This document shows positions 13,221-26,760 of a stretch of DNA of 64,000 nucleotides, piece after piece. Source of the DNA: Burhinus oedicnemus (taxonomy: Eukaryota; Chordata; Aves; Charadriiformes; Burhinidae); NCBI GenBank assembly GCA_008921705.1, contig VFFE01006970.1:1023137-1087136 (forward strand), in the 5' to 3' direction. Every line of letters starts with the position of its first letter. The first letter of the stretch is position 1. Both the position numbers and the translations under genes were made by a program. Under the pieces are notes generated by a model. The model saw nothing but the letters and a program-made list of their open reading frames with translations, searched no databases and was not told the origin of the DNA.

Positions 13221-16200
13221 TATTCTTTTGCAGAAGGAAGGTTTCTGACAAAACCTGAAAAATTCTTCCAATTAGAGGGTATGACACTGGTACAGAGTGA
13301 TCACAAAGCTAAAAACATTAACTTCAGGTATATTAATCCTACCTAATAGGCCACATTCCCATCGTATCCCCAGGTCCCTCACAATCTCCAGCATACTGAT
13401 CATGACTGTCTCCAGGAAAAGGGGAAGAATGAGCAACCCTAGTGCACACACACGGGCAACTTCAACCCAACAAGGCAAGGTCACACTTTTCTTAAACTGA
13501 TTATCAATTTTGAATCCCTTGAGTTTTTTGTTTGTCTACTTGAGAGATCCAAAAATACTCCAGTTTTGATGGAGTGGTAAGCACCATCCCCTTGAAAGCT
13601 GGTATAGCCCAAATCAGCTCATGCCTTCAGAAAAAATCTGGCATAAGTGAAATTGTCCAAAACAGCACAAGTCTATGGGAAAGCAGATCTCCTATAGCTC
13701 AGGTGAGACATCTACCTACCAGATTCCCATTGCCCTCCACCTTGCTCTCTGATTTTTTCGGAGTGGCTACACTGCCTGGAACTGAAGCATACACCTCAAT
13801 TTATAGGTAAGTGAAAGCATGGAGTCTGGAGATGTTTACAGTGTATGTAGCAGTAAATCATGTTTGGACTTAGTTTCCATAGTCCTCCTTCTCTCTCTTC
13901 CTTTCAATCATTTTTATGACCACTTTACTAGCATAAGTCAAGTTAAGGTCACACGGAAATTACAGCTGGTTGCCTAACATTTTCTCCATGTATAATCCTT
14001 ACAAATTCCAAATATGCCAACAAAGAATAGTGTGACAGGAAAGTCTTACTAAATAAAATTAGTCAGAGAAAGGGCATCACCTGCTTTCTTTATTATAAAG
14101 TGTCATCAGCTGTATGTGCTAAGTCCCCTGTATAAGACAATCTCTTCAGACATTTAAAGGCCATGTATTACTTACTTTACACAGTTACTATGCTGCCCTC
14201 GCATATTTGGAATTTTTTTAGTAAGAGGTTAAGGAAAGAAACAATCTTTCTTCAGTCAGCATCATTCTTTTTTTTTCAGATGCTGAAGTTAGCTGTGTTT
14301 TTTCTGCTGCTCTTATCAAATGAATAGTTACAATCTACACAGGAGGTGACAAAAGCCAGGTGGCTTATCTAAAGTGCAGCTCTCTGGAGGTGAACTATCA
14401 CCTGTGGCTCAAGGAACTTGAAGCATCTGGAAGAGGATATTTAGAAGAAGTTCAGTATTCCCCCCGATCACTGTGTCATCCATGAAATCACTTGAATGTA
14501 ATCTCTACAGATTGACAATGTTAAACATCATTCTGACCTAAAAGCAGCACCACATAACTACAGGGAAATGTGAATTTGTCATAATTCAAGTTAAAGTGGA
14601 AAAAAAAATGACAAATATAATTTGCTTGACTTCTCATGCCACTTCTGAATGCTGATGCTTTGAGTGAAGTCAATCATTTTCTTCATGTTTTTCAGGGCCT
14701 TTTTTGGGTGAAAAATCACAATGACAGTACTCTAGGAAGCTCTAATCATTGTCATCTAAACTCTGCTTGCATGGTTCAAAGTATGTTTTGAAAGAGTTTG
14801 GCTAAAAACTACATTTATTTTATAAATAAAGATATTTTGCTTTGGCTTAGCTAACAACACCTTCACTATATATTTCCTTCTACGGGTGTTACTAGGGCAG
14901 CAACATAGCAATCTGTGCTAACAATCTCCACTCTCTGAAACCGACTTCAAATAGATTTCTCAAAGGTCACAGATTACTAGTGTGAAATTCTTGTCTCCCT
15001 TCTAGCTGGCTGCCATGAACAACTGTGCTGTATAATCTCAGTCGTAAATTAATCAAGTTCCATCTTAAGGCAGGGCAAGTCACTGCTACCCTTAGCATCA
15101 GTGGCACCTGTTCCTCTGCTCTTTAAAAGGACCTCTCAAAGCACAGAAGGATTCGTATGGGTACAGTTGTATAATCCACTATACTGTACCAAGATACCTG
15201 TTGCATTACCTGGGCAGATGGCATCTGGATTGTGAAGGAAACAGATGAAAAGGTCTAGGGCTGGTTTGGGAGACAATGTTCAAAAATGTCTGGTTTCCCG
15301 TTGAGGTTTTTCTCTTTTTTTTAGTGAGGTAGAAGGAATCTACCTCATTCTCCTTGTTCTGCACCACCCTGGACATTAGGCCCTATCCAAATTTAGCAGG
15401 AGAGCTCCAAGGCAAGGGACTATTTGCATCAGCCCTGCTTCTCGAAGAAGGCACCTTGGAAGAAAGATCATTGAACAGGTGTGTGATGTGTGGGCTATCA
15501 GAGGTAGGGACTTAAACCTGGAGAGAAATGACAACATTATTCCCTCTTCCCCTGCAATTTTCCCCATCTCCAGCTAGACAACCGTACCCCCACTAACAAT
15601 TTAACTGAATCAATGTAGTTCACCATCTGAGTAGCTTTCCCAGGAGATCAATCTGTTGATGAAAAAAAAATTAAGGCATTTGAAGAGATGTTGTGCTTTT
15701 AGAGGAGAATGGAGTTGCTTTCTAAGACATAGTAGGAGGTTTCCAAAAAACACAGCTTATAAAATAAATTATTGTGTTTGTCTATAAAAGGTATGTTTGC
15801 AATTCATAGACAAGGCCAGCTATTTTGCAAGTGGATTGTGGTGGCTGACGTCCATTAGGAAAAAATACTTCCTTTTAGCACAAATTACCTCATCACAGAC
15901 AAAATAAACATTTAAAAATAGGATAAAGCACAATTGTTTTCAATAATGTCAGAGTGGAGCACATAGCACCCATGATTCTCCTTATTTCCAAATTCAGGAT
16001 ATGTAAGGTTTATTCAGGTCTTGTGAAAAAAGGCTGGGACCTGATCAGATAAAAAGTCTTCTTTGTAAAACTACAAGATGTTTGAAAGACAGTCCTTTCA
16101 TTTTTGCAACACAAATAACCTCACTCACTTCCCTATCCAGTATTGTTAAAATGAAATATGCACTTGACTAAATCACTTAAGATGTCATAAGAAGGTGAAA

Positions 16201-19200
16201 CTGACTATGTCAAAGTGCTTCTATAAAAGTCAGACCATTTTTATTTAAATATATCTCCGCTTACATTAAAAATAAAACTGTGTTTCTCTAAATCATGACA
16301 TTTAAACTCTGACACTGAAAACTAATTGGAGAAAACATTTGCTTTTCAAAGATGGACTTTGAAGCTGAAATATTCTTTGAAATTCATCAAATGTAAATGT
16401 AAAACAATGGTAAAAATTATTTATCATAAATTCCTAACATTTTAATCTGAAAAAACACAGAGTTACATCACTTATGTAATTTTTTTAAAAAGTATAAATC
16501 TAGAAGTTAACACTGGAATTGAATTATGTTTGAAAAGGAACATCAAATTAATAAACTTGATCATAGTTTCAGCCTGTAACATGGAGAAGACAACTGATCC
16601 AGCACTAATAAATATAGAAGTTGGAACAATATTAAGTCTTGCCATAGGATTCTACCACTTCATCTATCCCACTAGAAGTCCACTGTCATCATTCCATCTA
16701 ACACAACACCTCCTGGGTTTCTTAGTTCAGAAAAGAAAAACAATCTCAGCTTCACTTTTGAAACTTCATTTAAAAGGCTATAGACTATTGGGACACTAGC
16801 GGAGGCCAGTTCAGAACTCAGGATATTAAACAAACTGTCATTTCAGCAGAGGCCTTTTTTTTTAGAAAACTTTTTGCCATTAAGTCAGGCACTCTCCCTT
16901 CTCTCGCCTTCTATTGCATATTCAAGTGTTTTTTTAGGACTTCATCTGCCCTTGACAAACAAAATTTTACCACTTGAAGTTACTGCAGGACACTGCTCTG
17001 CCAGTCCCAAATGCTGAACTGCAGGGATCTGAGGAAGAACCAGGCATGTTTGTCATTCAAGCAACTGAGTACGTTCTCTGTAGTTCACAGCCTACGTATT
17101 TTGTTTACATTCCCTATATCAAGTCAGATCTATCAAAAATCAGAGCAATTACCTAGCTAATGCTTAAAAGCAATGATTCTAGTAGAACATGAGAATATGA
17201 ATATGTTACAGGGCTTGTGTTAGATAAAAGACTGATGAAACCAAGGGTCACCATTAAGCAAGACCTCCAGTGACCTACGTTGCTACTAAGTACCGCTGTC
17301 AGTTCAGCAATACAATAATCATCGAGTGTCACAAATGGAAGAATACAGGGCAGTGCAGGTGGACCTTTGAGTATGGGACTCTGTGTTTTAAAGATGAAAA
17401 ACATGGAGCAAATCAGTCCTATGGTCATGGCACCTTATAGCCTCTGTCCCATAAGAAAAATGCTGTACACCCAGTTTGCAAAGAACATAAAAAGCATGAT
17501 GTAGCACTTCTCACAGATCCTAACTTAAGTCTACAATCCTTCCTTTCCCCTTAACTGCTATATAGTGTGGAAGGACATCTGTAAGACCCCTTCTGATGCA
17601 AACAGGCTACGGCTACATTAGCATTTTAATTCAGAGAAGTGCTTACCTGTTAAAACAAAAGCCAGCATCCCCACTTTTTGTGCACTGATGCAAATTTCAG
17701 AGTGGTTTGGTGTGTGCAGGCTAGGTACCTGTGGAGGAAATTAAACCAGATTATTCGCTCCATGTGCATATCATGAACAGTTCCTCCTTAGTTACGACAC
17801 GCAAATCTTAACCTACTGCTCTTTGGATCAGCACCACAAAATCCTCAGTCATTTACTGAGGCCACATGCTTTAATAGAAAGTTTTCAAAACACCAAGGGT
17901 TATATTCTGAAATACATATACACTTGTCATGCTATACAAACAGTCAATGACATCTGTACCCTTGTATTTACTGTCAGCCACCACCCATCAGGTCTCACTT
18001 ACTTCTGTACTCATCTACCCTACCCTTCTGCTTTGATACCCTTTGCATTTCTTACCTGCTGTACATTTTTTTCCTATTCCTAATTTGAAGTCCTCGTTTC
18101 TTCCAACAACCTCTTTTACTCCTCTCCCTTTTCCATTGCTGTCTTTCCCGATGGCAGAACCAACCTTTCTAGTGCCTGAGAACCACTATAATTCTGCATG
18201 GGGTGCAGATGAAATTACACTGCCCATCAGCCTGGACCACCAGAGGCCCAAGAGCTCCTACAGCAGCAGCTAAAGCCAGTGAAATAACAGGAGGTTGCCA
18301 CCTCATGGTTGCCACCAGGGAAGAGGTCTATTATCAGTGCCATATCAAATTCCAGCTGAAAGGAGTCATCTTCCTGAAAACCTGTGACAACAACTGGACC
18401 CTAAGGCAGCCCATGTCATCCTAGTACAGAGCTCCTGAAGAGGTAATTGTCCACAACTGCTTGGAAATCCAGACACTATACTGGAAGCCTTGCAGAAGAC
18501 ATTGTATTTGAGGAATTAGTAATCTTGAACAGGCCATGTCTGCTCTATTGGGCTCTTAGGGCTTGAGAAGCCCTTATGTTAGTATTGCCACCTGTAACTT
18601 AAAATACCTTTGGCAAAAGTAAACTGTACGTGGGTCAAGGGGTGGAATGTAGTGATCCTGACTGGGAGACCACTGTACACCAAGGAATCAGGGATCCACA
18701 TAACAGCTAACCTGAGCAGGTCCAAGCCTGTGCTGTGCTGAGCTATGCTGCATGTCCAGCCCGGCCCTCAGGCTGTGCTGTCGTGACCTGTATCCCTCTA
18801 GCAGGGACCATTCTTCAAAGAGAACAGGCAGAGCACAGCCTGGAGCAGACTCACCACAAACACCTTTAGCCTTTAAATGGAGGGCAAGCAGGAAGAAAGC
18901 TTGACTGCTGAAAGCTTTCAGAGCAGGAAAGGGAAGGCAATCCCTGGGACTCAATTCAGAGCAGGGGGCATGGGCCATGAGGTTGAAAGGGCATGGTCAC
19001 TCTGAGCAGCGCTTAGACTTTTGGCTGAAACACAAGACAGATGGATGATTTCTCCTAAGAGCTGGAGTAGGAGATGAGGTGGGAAGCTTTGACTGTCAGA
19101 AAAGAGTGGAAGGACAGGATGAGAGGCTACCTTTCTTTCCTGTAAAGCTTCAGCAGCCAGCTCCACCTCACTAAAATGTTATGGTCAATCATTACTCATT

Positions 19201-22200
19201 TTTCACTAGCTGTGTGCTGAAACCTTCCTGAGGGACTGAATCTATAAATACTAGTTCTGAAGCAAGCATGTGGGATGGTTGCTCTTCCTATAATGACTGG
19301 ATTTTTTGGTAATGTAATCGCAGTGTGAAAAACAAACAGCAAATACAATTGCAATAAAAGAGAGTGAACTTTCTGCCCACACATCAGATTTGGGAGGACC
19401 TAAAACAATGCTTCCTGCAGGTTATGCCCTTCTTCTGGAGGGATCCGCTTACTTCTCCACTGCTCTGGAGCAAGACAAGCACATAAATACCATGAAGATT
19501 ACAATGGCTCTGGCTTCCCTTGTATTGTTCAATTCTCCAACATGAACCGCCAAGTTGTACCTCTGAGTTGTACTCAAGACTTACCCACTCTTCCTCTGCT
19601 GCTTTTGCTTCCGAGGAATCTTGCTCCCATTCTCTGCCTCAAACTCCCCTGACAAGTCTGGCAGCCATTCAATGTGTTATTTAAATTATCATGTGGGGAT
19701 TGCTGTGTTTTCCTTCTGAACTTTTAGGATTCAGCCTAGGTCAGGCTTACAGTCTTTCTACAAGATCTCTAAAAGCTTAGCCACACACTTTCAAAGATTT
19801 TAAATCTGAGGTTCTTATCTAACCATACGAATCTGGGAGGTTAGGAGCCCTAGAAAATATGCCAAGATGTTCACAGCAAGAGTTGATAAGACCAGACAGA
19901 TCCTACTGTAACAGGCAACACAGGTCCAGGACAGGTGATGTGGATAAGTCTTACTTGAAAAGTATTGCTCTCCCTAGCAGGAAACTCCTCATGCAGTGAA
20001 CTTTTCTAGGGAAACTCCATCCGCATATACAAAGTTAACCGATTAAACTACTAAGTTTAGTGTCCCAACAGTTTAACCTTGCACAATGTTCTCAGACAGA
20101 ACAGCCAGGTACCATGTGCAACCCACCCATCAGAGGTTGCTACCTGTTAACTTCAGATAAGTCATTAAGTGGCATCAGGTGACAGACAACCTACACTTTC
20201 TGAAGAGCCCAAGAGAACTGAAGACTTAGCTCCCCTTAAATTTAAGTAGGATCAGTGCACATTCCATCAGTGCACACAGGCTCTTTGTAGAACCCCACTG
20301 TAGAAATTGTCTCTTTAATACAGGTGTAAATAGATTGAGTTTGTTTCTGAAAATCTGAGATGCTGAAAAAGGTCTTTAAACAGAAGTAAATCTATCAAAA
20401 TTCACAGACATCCACTTGCAAGCAGTATTTAGCCTTCTGCATTTTCACCAAAGAGGTAATATTATTCTTTCTCCAGCCTGACACCTAGAAAATTCCATGT
20501 TGCACATAACAAGTTGTTAAGACTAAATTTTAACTGGTCACTTAGAAATGAAACCATTTCTTGGCAACTTCAACATACTTGCTCGAGTCTATTCTATAAA
20601 TGAATGGAACAAAACTGATATAACCATCAGCATATCAGTGAATCCAAACCACCAGACCTGAGCAACTTTGGAAAGTGACTGCATTGGCTGTAGAAAACAG
20701 AGAATAAGGCAAAGAATGAACTCATCAAAACAGATTTCTGAGCCAGGAGCCAAAGTACTTTCTCCTCCATCTTGCAATTTTATCAATAACCATAAAACAT
20801 CATTTGAAATTGGGATTTCAGCATTCCAGATCTCAGTCGTAAATTAGTTTTAATTATTTTGTTTCCAAGCTTTAAACCTTTTCCTTCCATGCGCTGTTAG
20901 TATTTTGCGCTAAATAAATAAAAAGAAAATATACTCTGACCAATGTCTTAAGAAATTGTCATTTGTTGCAAAAAAAAAAACCATTCCTCTTCAATATACA
21001 ACTTCCAATAAATTAAGAATTCTATAAATTTTGTGCAACTCATTTTCAAAGAAAGGGCAAAAACTGATGACCTATACTAATCTAAAGGACCATATTGAAT
21101 GTTTCCTTATTAATATGACGGGATTTGATCAGGCTCATAAATATACAGCAACCTGTAGCAACGCTTACTGTAAGATGAGTAGATTAGAGCTATGTCTAAA
21201 GAAATATCCAGAAGAAGCTGGCGCGCTGTATTAGCTGTAGTCTGTAATTTATTATTATGTCCTTTTTAATTACTTCCTTACCAAGTATGAACTCTTTTCC
21301 ATATCATTTGACAATCTGGATGGGAAATAATATGCCTGACTAGTCTTGCTTTATATTTACCACAGAAAAATGTAGTATCTAGAAAATTTTCAGCTTGAGG
21401 ACCTATTGTAGTTTTTAAAGCTTTACATACATTTAGTCACGTTTAAATATGGACCATCCAAACCCTTAACTAAAAATGTGCCTGAAGTAAGGTGTATGGA
21501 TTTACGTAGGTGCAGGCTGCACATTATTAAGGAATAAGCAAGAAGATGATGAAATGGCCCAATAGGTTCTCTCCCACTTGGAGACGGGAGAAAACCAGAA
21601 AATGTTTCTTTCTATTCCTCTTCTGCTGACTTCTTTAGTTTACTATTCAGCTAGCATTAACTAATGCAGCAGGTTTTGTTCTAGTTATGGCACACAGAAA
21701 AGCTCTGATTTTATGTAAAATTAGCTTTCTTAGTAATAGAAAATTTAAGTTAAAAGCAGCCTATGTGTGAAGAATTAGTGACAGCCACTATGCAGCCAGT
21801 AGCTACTACTTTGAAGCTCCCTGGTGGGAATTTCTTATAAATATGCCAGACTTTAAACAATTCCTGATCCATTCGAAGTCTTGTTTTAAGTTTCATTCCT
21901 TATTAAAAGCCAGATGGTGCACAATCTTAATGCAGATATCCAAATAGGAGCAAAGAGCTTGGTGGAAATCTGAGAAAAGAACCTGATATGTGACACATGA
22001 AGCAGTGGCAGAACTCAGCACTGATTTGAATTGCTTTGATAACCCTCAAAGTTTTCTGTACACTCAACACCAAAACAAATACTTCAGCTCATACCTCTCC
22101 CAGTCTCTGTCAACTCATTCTCCTCCACCAACATCATTCTCACACGGTATTAGTATCAATAAAGACAAGCAGAATTGCCACTCTACCACTGGAAGCTCCA

Positions 22201-23007
22201 CGGTGTCTCCTGCAACTTTGCTTCCTTCGAGGAATATAAAACAAGACAAAGGGAGTCCTGAGAACGGGCCATGGCTTTGCTTGCCTATCCCTGCAGACAA
22301 AACAGAGTCTGTATGCCCCTGAAGTCAAAAAGGAACATCACTCCCAGAGTTACCTGTTGTTCCCTTCCACACAAAGCAGCTCCTCACCCTTTTTTGTGCT
22401 CCTATCACACAGTATATCTCTGACCATACATAGGAAATTACCTCTTTGGCACCAACCCTCCAGGTACTTTGACTCATTAGGTCATCAGCAACTCCATCTT
22501 AACAGCATCTTTCCCAATAAAGAAAATTGCCTTTTGATTATCACCAAGGATGACTGGCTATGAAGATGCTGTTAGTGAATTCCTACTGAGCAGAGATATC
22601 TATTTTTTATCACCAAAACTGATATGGACTCTAAAGCAGGAACTGACCTCAGCAGTCCATTTGTATTAATCTCTGATTCCTGGAAATGCAAAAGAAAATT
22701 CCTTTTGCTTTTCCTCTAACCTGTTGGGTTTTTTTCTATTTGTTTTCTTGGGTTTTGGCTGGTTTTATTGTGTTCTTAATCTTAAAACTGTTACTGGTTT
22801 CATTATGGAATTAACACTAATAGATTTGGTTTTGCCGTACACTGATTTTTGCACACAAACTAAGCACAGCCGTTGTATAATGGCATGTTACACATACACA
22901 ACAGAAGTATGTTGCTTTTGTTATATCTTGCTATCTGGCAGGAATTCTTATTGATATTTTCCTGTAGACTGTGGACAGTATCAATATGGATGGAATAAGA
23001 GCCAAGG
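13221..23007. other. Long unique stretch, no gene seen
   Basis: Nearly 10 kb of AT-rich sequence without a recognisable exon or repeat family. Two segments are more complex and GC-richer than the rest, 15365-15600 and about 18190-19000. The second contains a minus frame of 96 codons (18688-18978) with no known relatives. The 17-mer beginning ATCTCAGTCG occurs both at about 15035 and about 20830. Low-frequency exons, old repeats or conserved non-coding elements could be hidden here. Confidence 0.45.
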
Positions 23008-24126
23008 TATATTGGGTTTATGTGGCAAGGTTTTGGCAGTGGTGGGGTTGAAGGGGTGGCTTCTGTGAGAAGTCACCAGAAGCTGCCCCCAGGTCAAACT
23101 GAGCCAGTTTCAGCTGGCTGCAAGACAGACCTCCTGCTGGCCAAAGCTGAGCCCATCAGTGACATTGGTCGTGCCTCTGTGATAACATATTTAAGAAAGG
23201 GTAAAAAAGCTGCGCAACAGCAGCTGTGAGAGAGGAGTAAGAATATGTGAGAGAAACAGCCCTGCAGACACCAAGGTCAGTGATGAAGGTGGGGGATGAG
23301 GTGCTCCAGGTTCCAGAGCAGAGATTCCCCTGCAGCCCCTGGAGAAGACCATTATGAAGCAGGTTGTGCCCCTGCAGCCCATGGAGGACCATGGTGGAGC
23401 AGATATCCACCCTGCACCCTGTGGAGGACCCCACGTCAGAGCAGGTGGAAGTGCCCTGAAGGAAGCTGTGACCCATGGAGAGCCTGTGCTGGGGCAGACT
23501 CCTGGCAGGAATTGTGGCCCATGGAGATAAGCCCACGCAGGAGCAGGTCTTCTGGCGGGACTTGTGACCCTGTGGGCAAACCACACTGGAGCAGTCTTTT
23601 CCTGGATGACTGCACCCTGCGGAAAGGACCCATGCTGGAGCAGTTCTTGAAGAACTGCAGATAGTAGGAAGGACCCACGCTGGAGAAGTTCATGAAGGAC
23701 TGTATCCCATGGACGGGACCCCACGCTGGAGCAGGGGAAAAGCATAAGGAAGAAGCAGAGACAGAGACAAAGCATTATGAACTGACCACAACCCCTATTC
23801 CCCACCCCCTGAGCCACTCAGGGGGTAGGTGGTAGAGAAGTCAGCAGTGAAGTTGAGCCTGGGAAGAAGAGGGGGTGAGGAGAAGGTGTTTTTAGATTTG
23901 TTCTTATTTCTCATTATTCTACTCTGATATTAATTGGCAATAAATTAAATTAATTTCCTGAAGTGGAGTCTACTTTGCCCATGATGGTAATTGTTGAGTG
24001 ATGTCCCTGTCCTTACCTAGACACACGAGCTTTTGGTTGTATTTTCTGCCTCTGTCCTACTGAAGAGGGGCAGTAATAGAGTGGCTTAGTAGGCACCTAG
24101 CAGCCAGTCCAGGTCAACCCACCACA
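23008..24126 (+). mobile_element. Endogenous-retrovirus solo LTR, about 1.1 kb
   Basis: The segment matches my memory of a common avian endogenous-retrovirus LTR. It has 'TATTGGGTTTATGTGGCAAG' at the left edge, a TATA-like TATTTAAG at 23189-23196, a block of degenerate 46-bp repeats in the middle, and an AATAAA polyadenylation signal at 23939-23944. The right edge is AACCCACCACA. Flanking words CAAGG (23003-23007) and TAAGG (24127-24131) would be a 5-bp target duplication with one change, as expected for ERVL-like insertion. The left terminus would then be TATATTGGG, with the first TG mutated. No gag, pol or env reading frame lies on either side, so this is a solo LTR left by recombination. 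Minus-strand frames of up to 208 codons inside it arise from the GC-rich repeats and are not genes. Confidence 0.85.
23347..23735 (+). repeat. Degenerate ~46-bp tandem array inside the LTR
   Basis: A core resembling GGACCCACGCTGGAGCAG recurs near 23347, 23391, 23426, 23481, 23531, 23581, 23625, 23671 and 23716. The last several copies are spaced close to 46 bases. Because 46 is not a multiple of three, the array is not coding for a repeated peptide. It probably arose by slippage within the U3/R region of the ancestral LTR. Confidence 0.8.
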
Positions 24127-26499
24127 TAAGGTTAACCACAAGAATAAAAAATGCCATTTTCTAGAGCGTTCCTATGTCCTGGGTTGTTCAGGTAAATGCC
24201 TAGCACAGACATACGATTGAATGCCAGATATACAGGATAGCAGTAGGAGCTGGGCAATGGCTCTGAAGGTGAACTTCTCAACCAGTTGCTCTGTTCTTCA
24301 GGTCAGATGAAGAGAACCGTAGGTATGATATATGTATCCTATTGTTAAGCAGAATGAAGAAAAGGAAAATCTTTGTGTTCAGCTCTACCTGCAGCAGTTC
24401 AAGAAAATTTCAAACAGTTGTCAAAAAAATAAAGGAAATGCAGCATGAAGCTTTTCTTTTTCAAAAAACAAATATACTCGGCATGAAATCTCCAATAATC
24501 TCCCACTCCCATTCACGTGCACTCCAAGTTAAGAGGAGGTTTTTTTTCTCTGGATGACATTTTAAGGACAGGCTGCCAAGCCCATCTGTCCCCTCATTTG
24601 CAGTTAATTCTTGTTTGCATTGGCTTTCCACATGCTGTTCAATTTTCTGGTAGAGAACAGTTCGTTTTCTTTCTGCAATGGGTTTCCTTTCTGAGAATAT
24701 GCTGCCCTCCCACTACCTGAGGAGCTGCAACCTTCATGGAAAATTATGGGTGATCAGTAGTTCTGAAAAATAACTGAAATGAATACTCAATACACTCAAA
24801 TACTCAACACCTTGAAAAGTCATGTGTAGCACGCCCATTCAGCTGGGCATCTTGAAATAGACGCACCCAAAATCAGAGGGCAGTTTTGGCTTATGATCTT
24901 CCACAACATTATTACTGCAGTTTTGTCAACTGCCTAATGAATTCCACCACCACATTTGCAAACAACATCTCCACTACATGTGATCTGAAAACAATGCCTC
25001 AATCTCTAAATCGCTATGTAACAGATATGGCCACTCAAATAGTTCGGATGACACTACCACCCACAAGAGTTGGAGACCTCAGTGCTCCAACTACTGTCTT
25101 GAGTCATGCTCCTGCATAATTGCAGCTTTAACAATTTTGTTTTTAAAATCTTCTACTATAACAAAATTACGATTTTTTTAACTGCACACAAAAATGAAAA
25201 AAATACAGACTAATTTTGCCTTTCCACTATCAGAAGAGCTGAGCCATAGCTTTTTAAGGAAACCAAAGGAGCAAAAAATCAGACATTATCATATTAGAAA
25301 GCCACTCTAACTCCCATGGAGGAAAATGAATCACTCTCTCTTTGAAATAGCAACAGCTGAAAAACATCCTTTAGGATAACCACTAGAATTAATCTTCATC
25401 ATCATATTTTGTAATATTCCTCATTGTGTTCAGTGCAGTGGAATATGCTGCTGTCTTCTTAGGATGTATCATCTAATCATTATAGATTACTAGATTCTCA
25501 CAATGGATTTCCTTTGATCAGATCTATTAATAATCTATTCTGCATGCGGGACAACTCACTGACAGAATTTCAAGAAATAATTCAGATTTATTATTTTATT
25601 ATTTTCTGTCCCCTTCTTTTTCTTCTTTTATGATTTTTCTTTTCATTCTTTTTTTTTTCCCCATTTATCTATTGGTATTATACAATAAAAGACAAAGTAG
25701 AGTTTTATTATACAAAGATTGTGTATGTCAAGTTTCAATCTAGAAGGAATTCCTATAGGCAAACTATCTGCATATTCAAACTTTTAATTTCCAGCATGCT
25801 TACCATAGGGTTTTCAGAGGGAGAGAAGGGTGTCTGAATAACAAGAATATTTATTGAAATAAAAGGGAATTAGGTTTGGAAAGTAATAGATCACACTACA
25901 TAGATCGCACCGTAGTAGAATCTCCAGATACTTCATGTTTATGAACTAACATTGACTTGTAGATTAGAGTGTAATTTTCTCTGTTATCAGATACATTTAT
26001 ACTTTACTAATTACCCGAGAATGCCGAGTACTCTACTTTACCGACTTAATGGCATTCTTTGTATGGCACACTAAGATATATGTCTTTACAACCTATGCAT
26101 TTGTGTCTGGTTTATAGAGTACCCACTGCAATTTGTCCATCTTCAACTTTACAGTTTCTTGGCAGAACCTTCCACACTTCTCTTTCTCTGTCTTCCTCTC
26201 ACCCAGCATTTCACAGCTAATGATGCTGTTTCCTTGTTGGTATACAGAAAAAGAGAAATTGCATTGGCTGTTGCTTAAGGTTTACTTGATACTCCGAAAG
26301 TTATGTTATCTGTCAGACTAAGCTGAGACGTTTCCCATTTGGGAAACAGAATACTTTCAAGTTTGCAGTCTTCAACCTTTTACACTAAGTACCATAAAAC
26401 CTCAAATAAATTTCATTTTCTTAACTAGAAACTATTTTCCTCTGTCTTCTTAAAAGATGCAAATGACAGCTGCTTTCCCATAGCCTAACCACTGAACAC
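24127..26499. other. Unique sequence, no gene seen
   Basis: AT-rich unique DNA. Short T-rich tracts occur around 25590-25665. The frames are at most 77 codons and unrecognised. Confidence 0.5.
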
Positions 26500-26760
26500 A
26501 TAGAGAAGACTAAGAGGCTTAAATTACATCAAATGAGATTTAGGTTAGACCTCTAGAAGAAAGCTTTTCTGATTCTACAAATAGTGAAACACTGGAAGAC
26601 ACCACTGAAAGAAAATGAAGTTGTTGCCATTAGGTGGTAACAATGACCTTTAATGGAAGATTTTCAAGGAGAGGTTATATTTCTTTATTAGACTAAGTGA
26701 TATAATTGCAAAAAAATTGACATCTCTTGGGGCACATTAGCCCTTCTTTAGATAAGGTAA
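26500..26760 (+). mobile_element. Ancient CR1-family relic (3' part)
   Basis: The stretch beginning AAGAGGCTTAAATTACATC and continuing with GAGATTTAGGTTAGAC reads as a decayed plus-strand CR1 C-terminal ORF2 region. That region normally encodes 'G.KL...F.LD..R.NFF'. The expected 'GTGAAACACTGGAA' segment (26583-26596, corresponding to HW in ORF2) and 'GGAAGATTTTCAAGGA' segment (26655-26670, corresponding to the LEVFK region) follow in the right order and at about the right spacing. It is far more diverged than the other CR1 copies and lacks a clear octamer tail, so the end point is approximate. It is likely an old CR1 or L3-like copy predating modern bird groups. Confidence 0.6.

Noticed and set aside
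15035..20846. Shared 17-mer starting ATCTCAGTCG at about 15035 and 20830
   Set aside because: Flanks do not align beyond the word, and a single shared 17-mer in 64 kb of AT-rich DNA is near chance expectation.
23191..23817. 208-codon minus-strand open frame
   Set aside because: It lies entirely inside the LTR and is created by the 46-bp repeat array. The period is not a multiple of three and there are no protein motifs.
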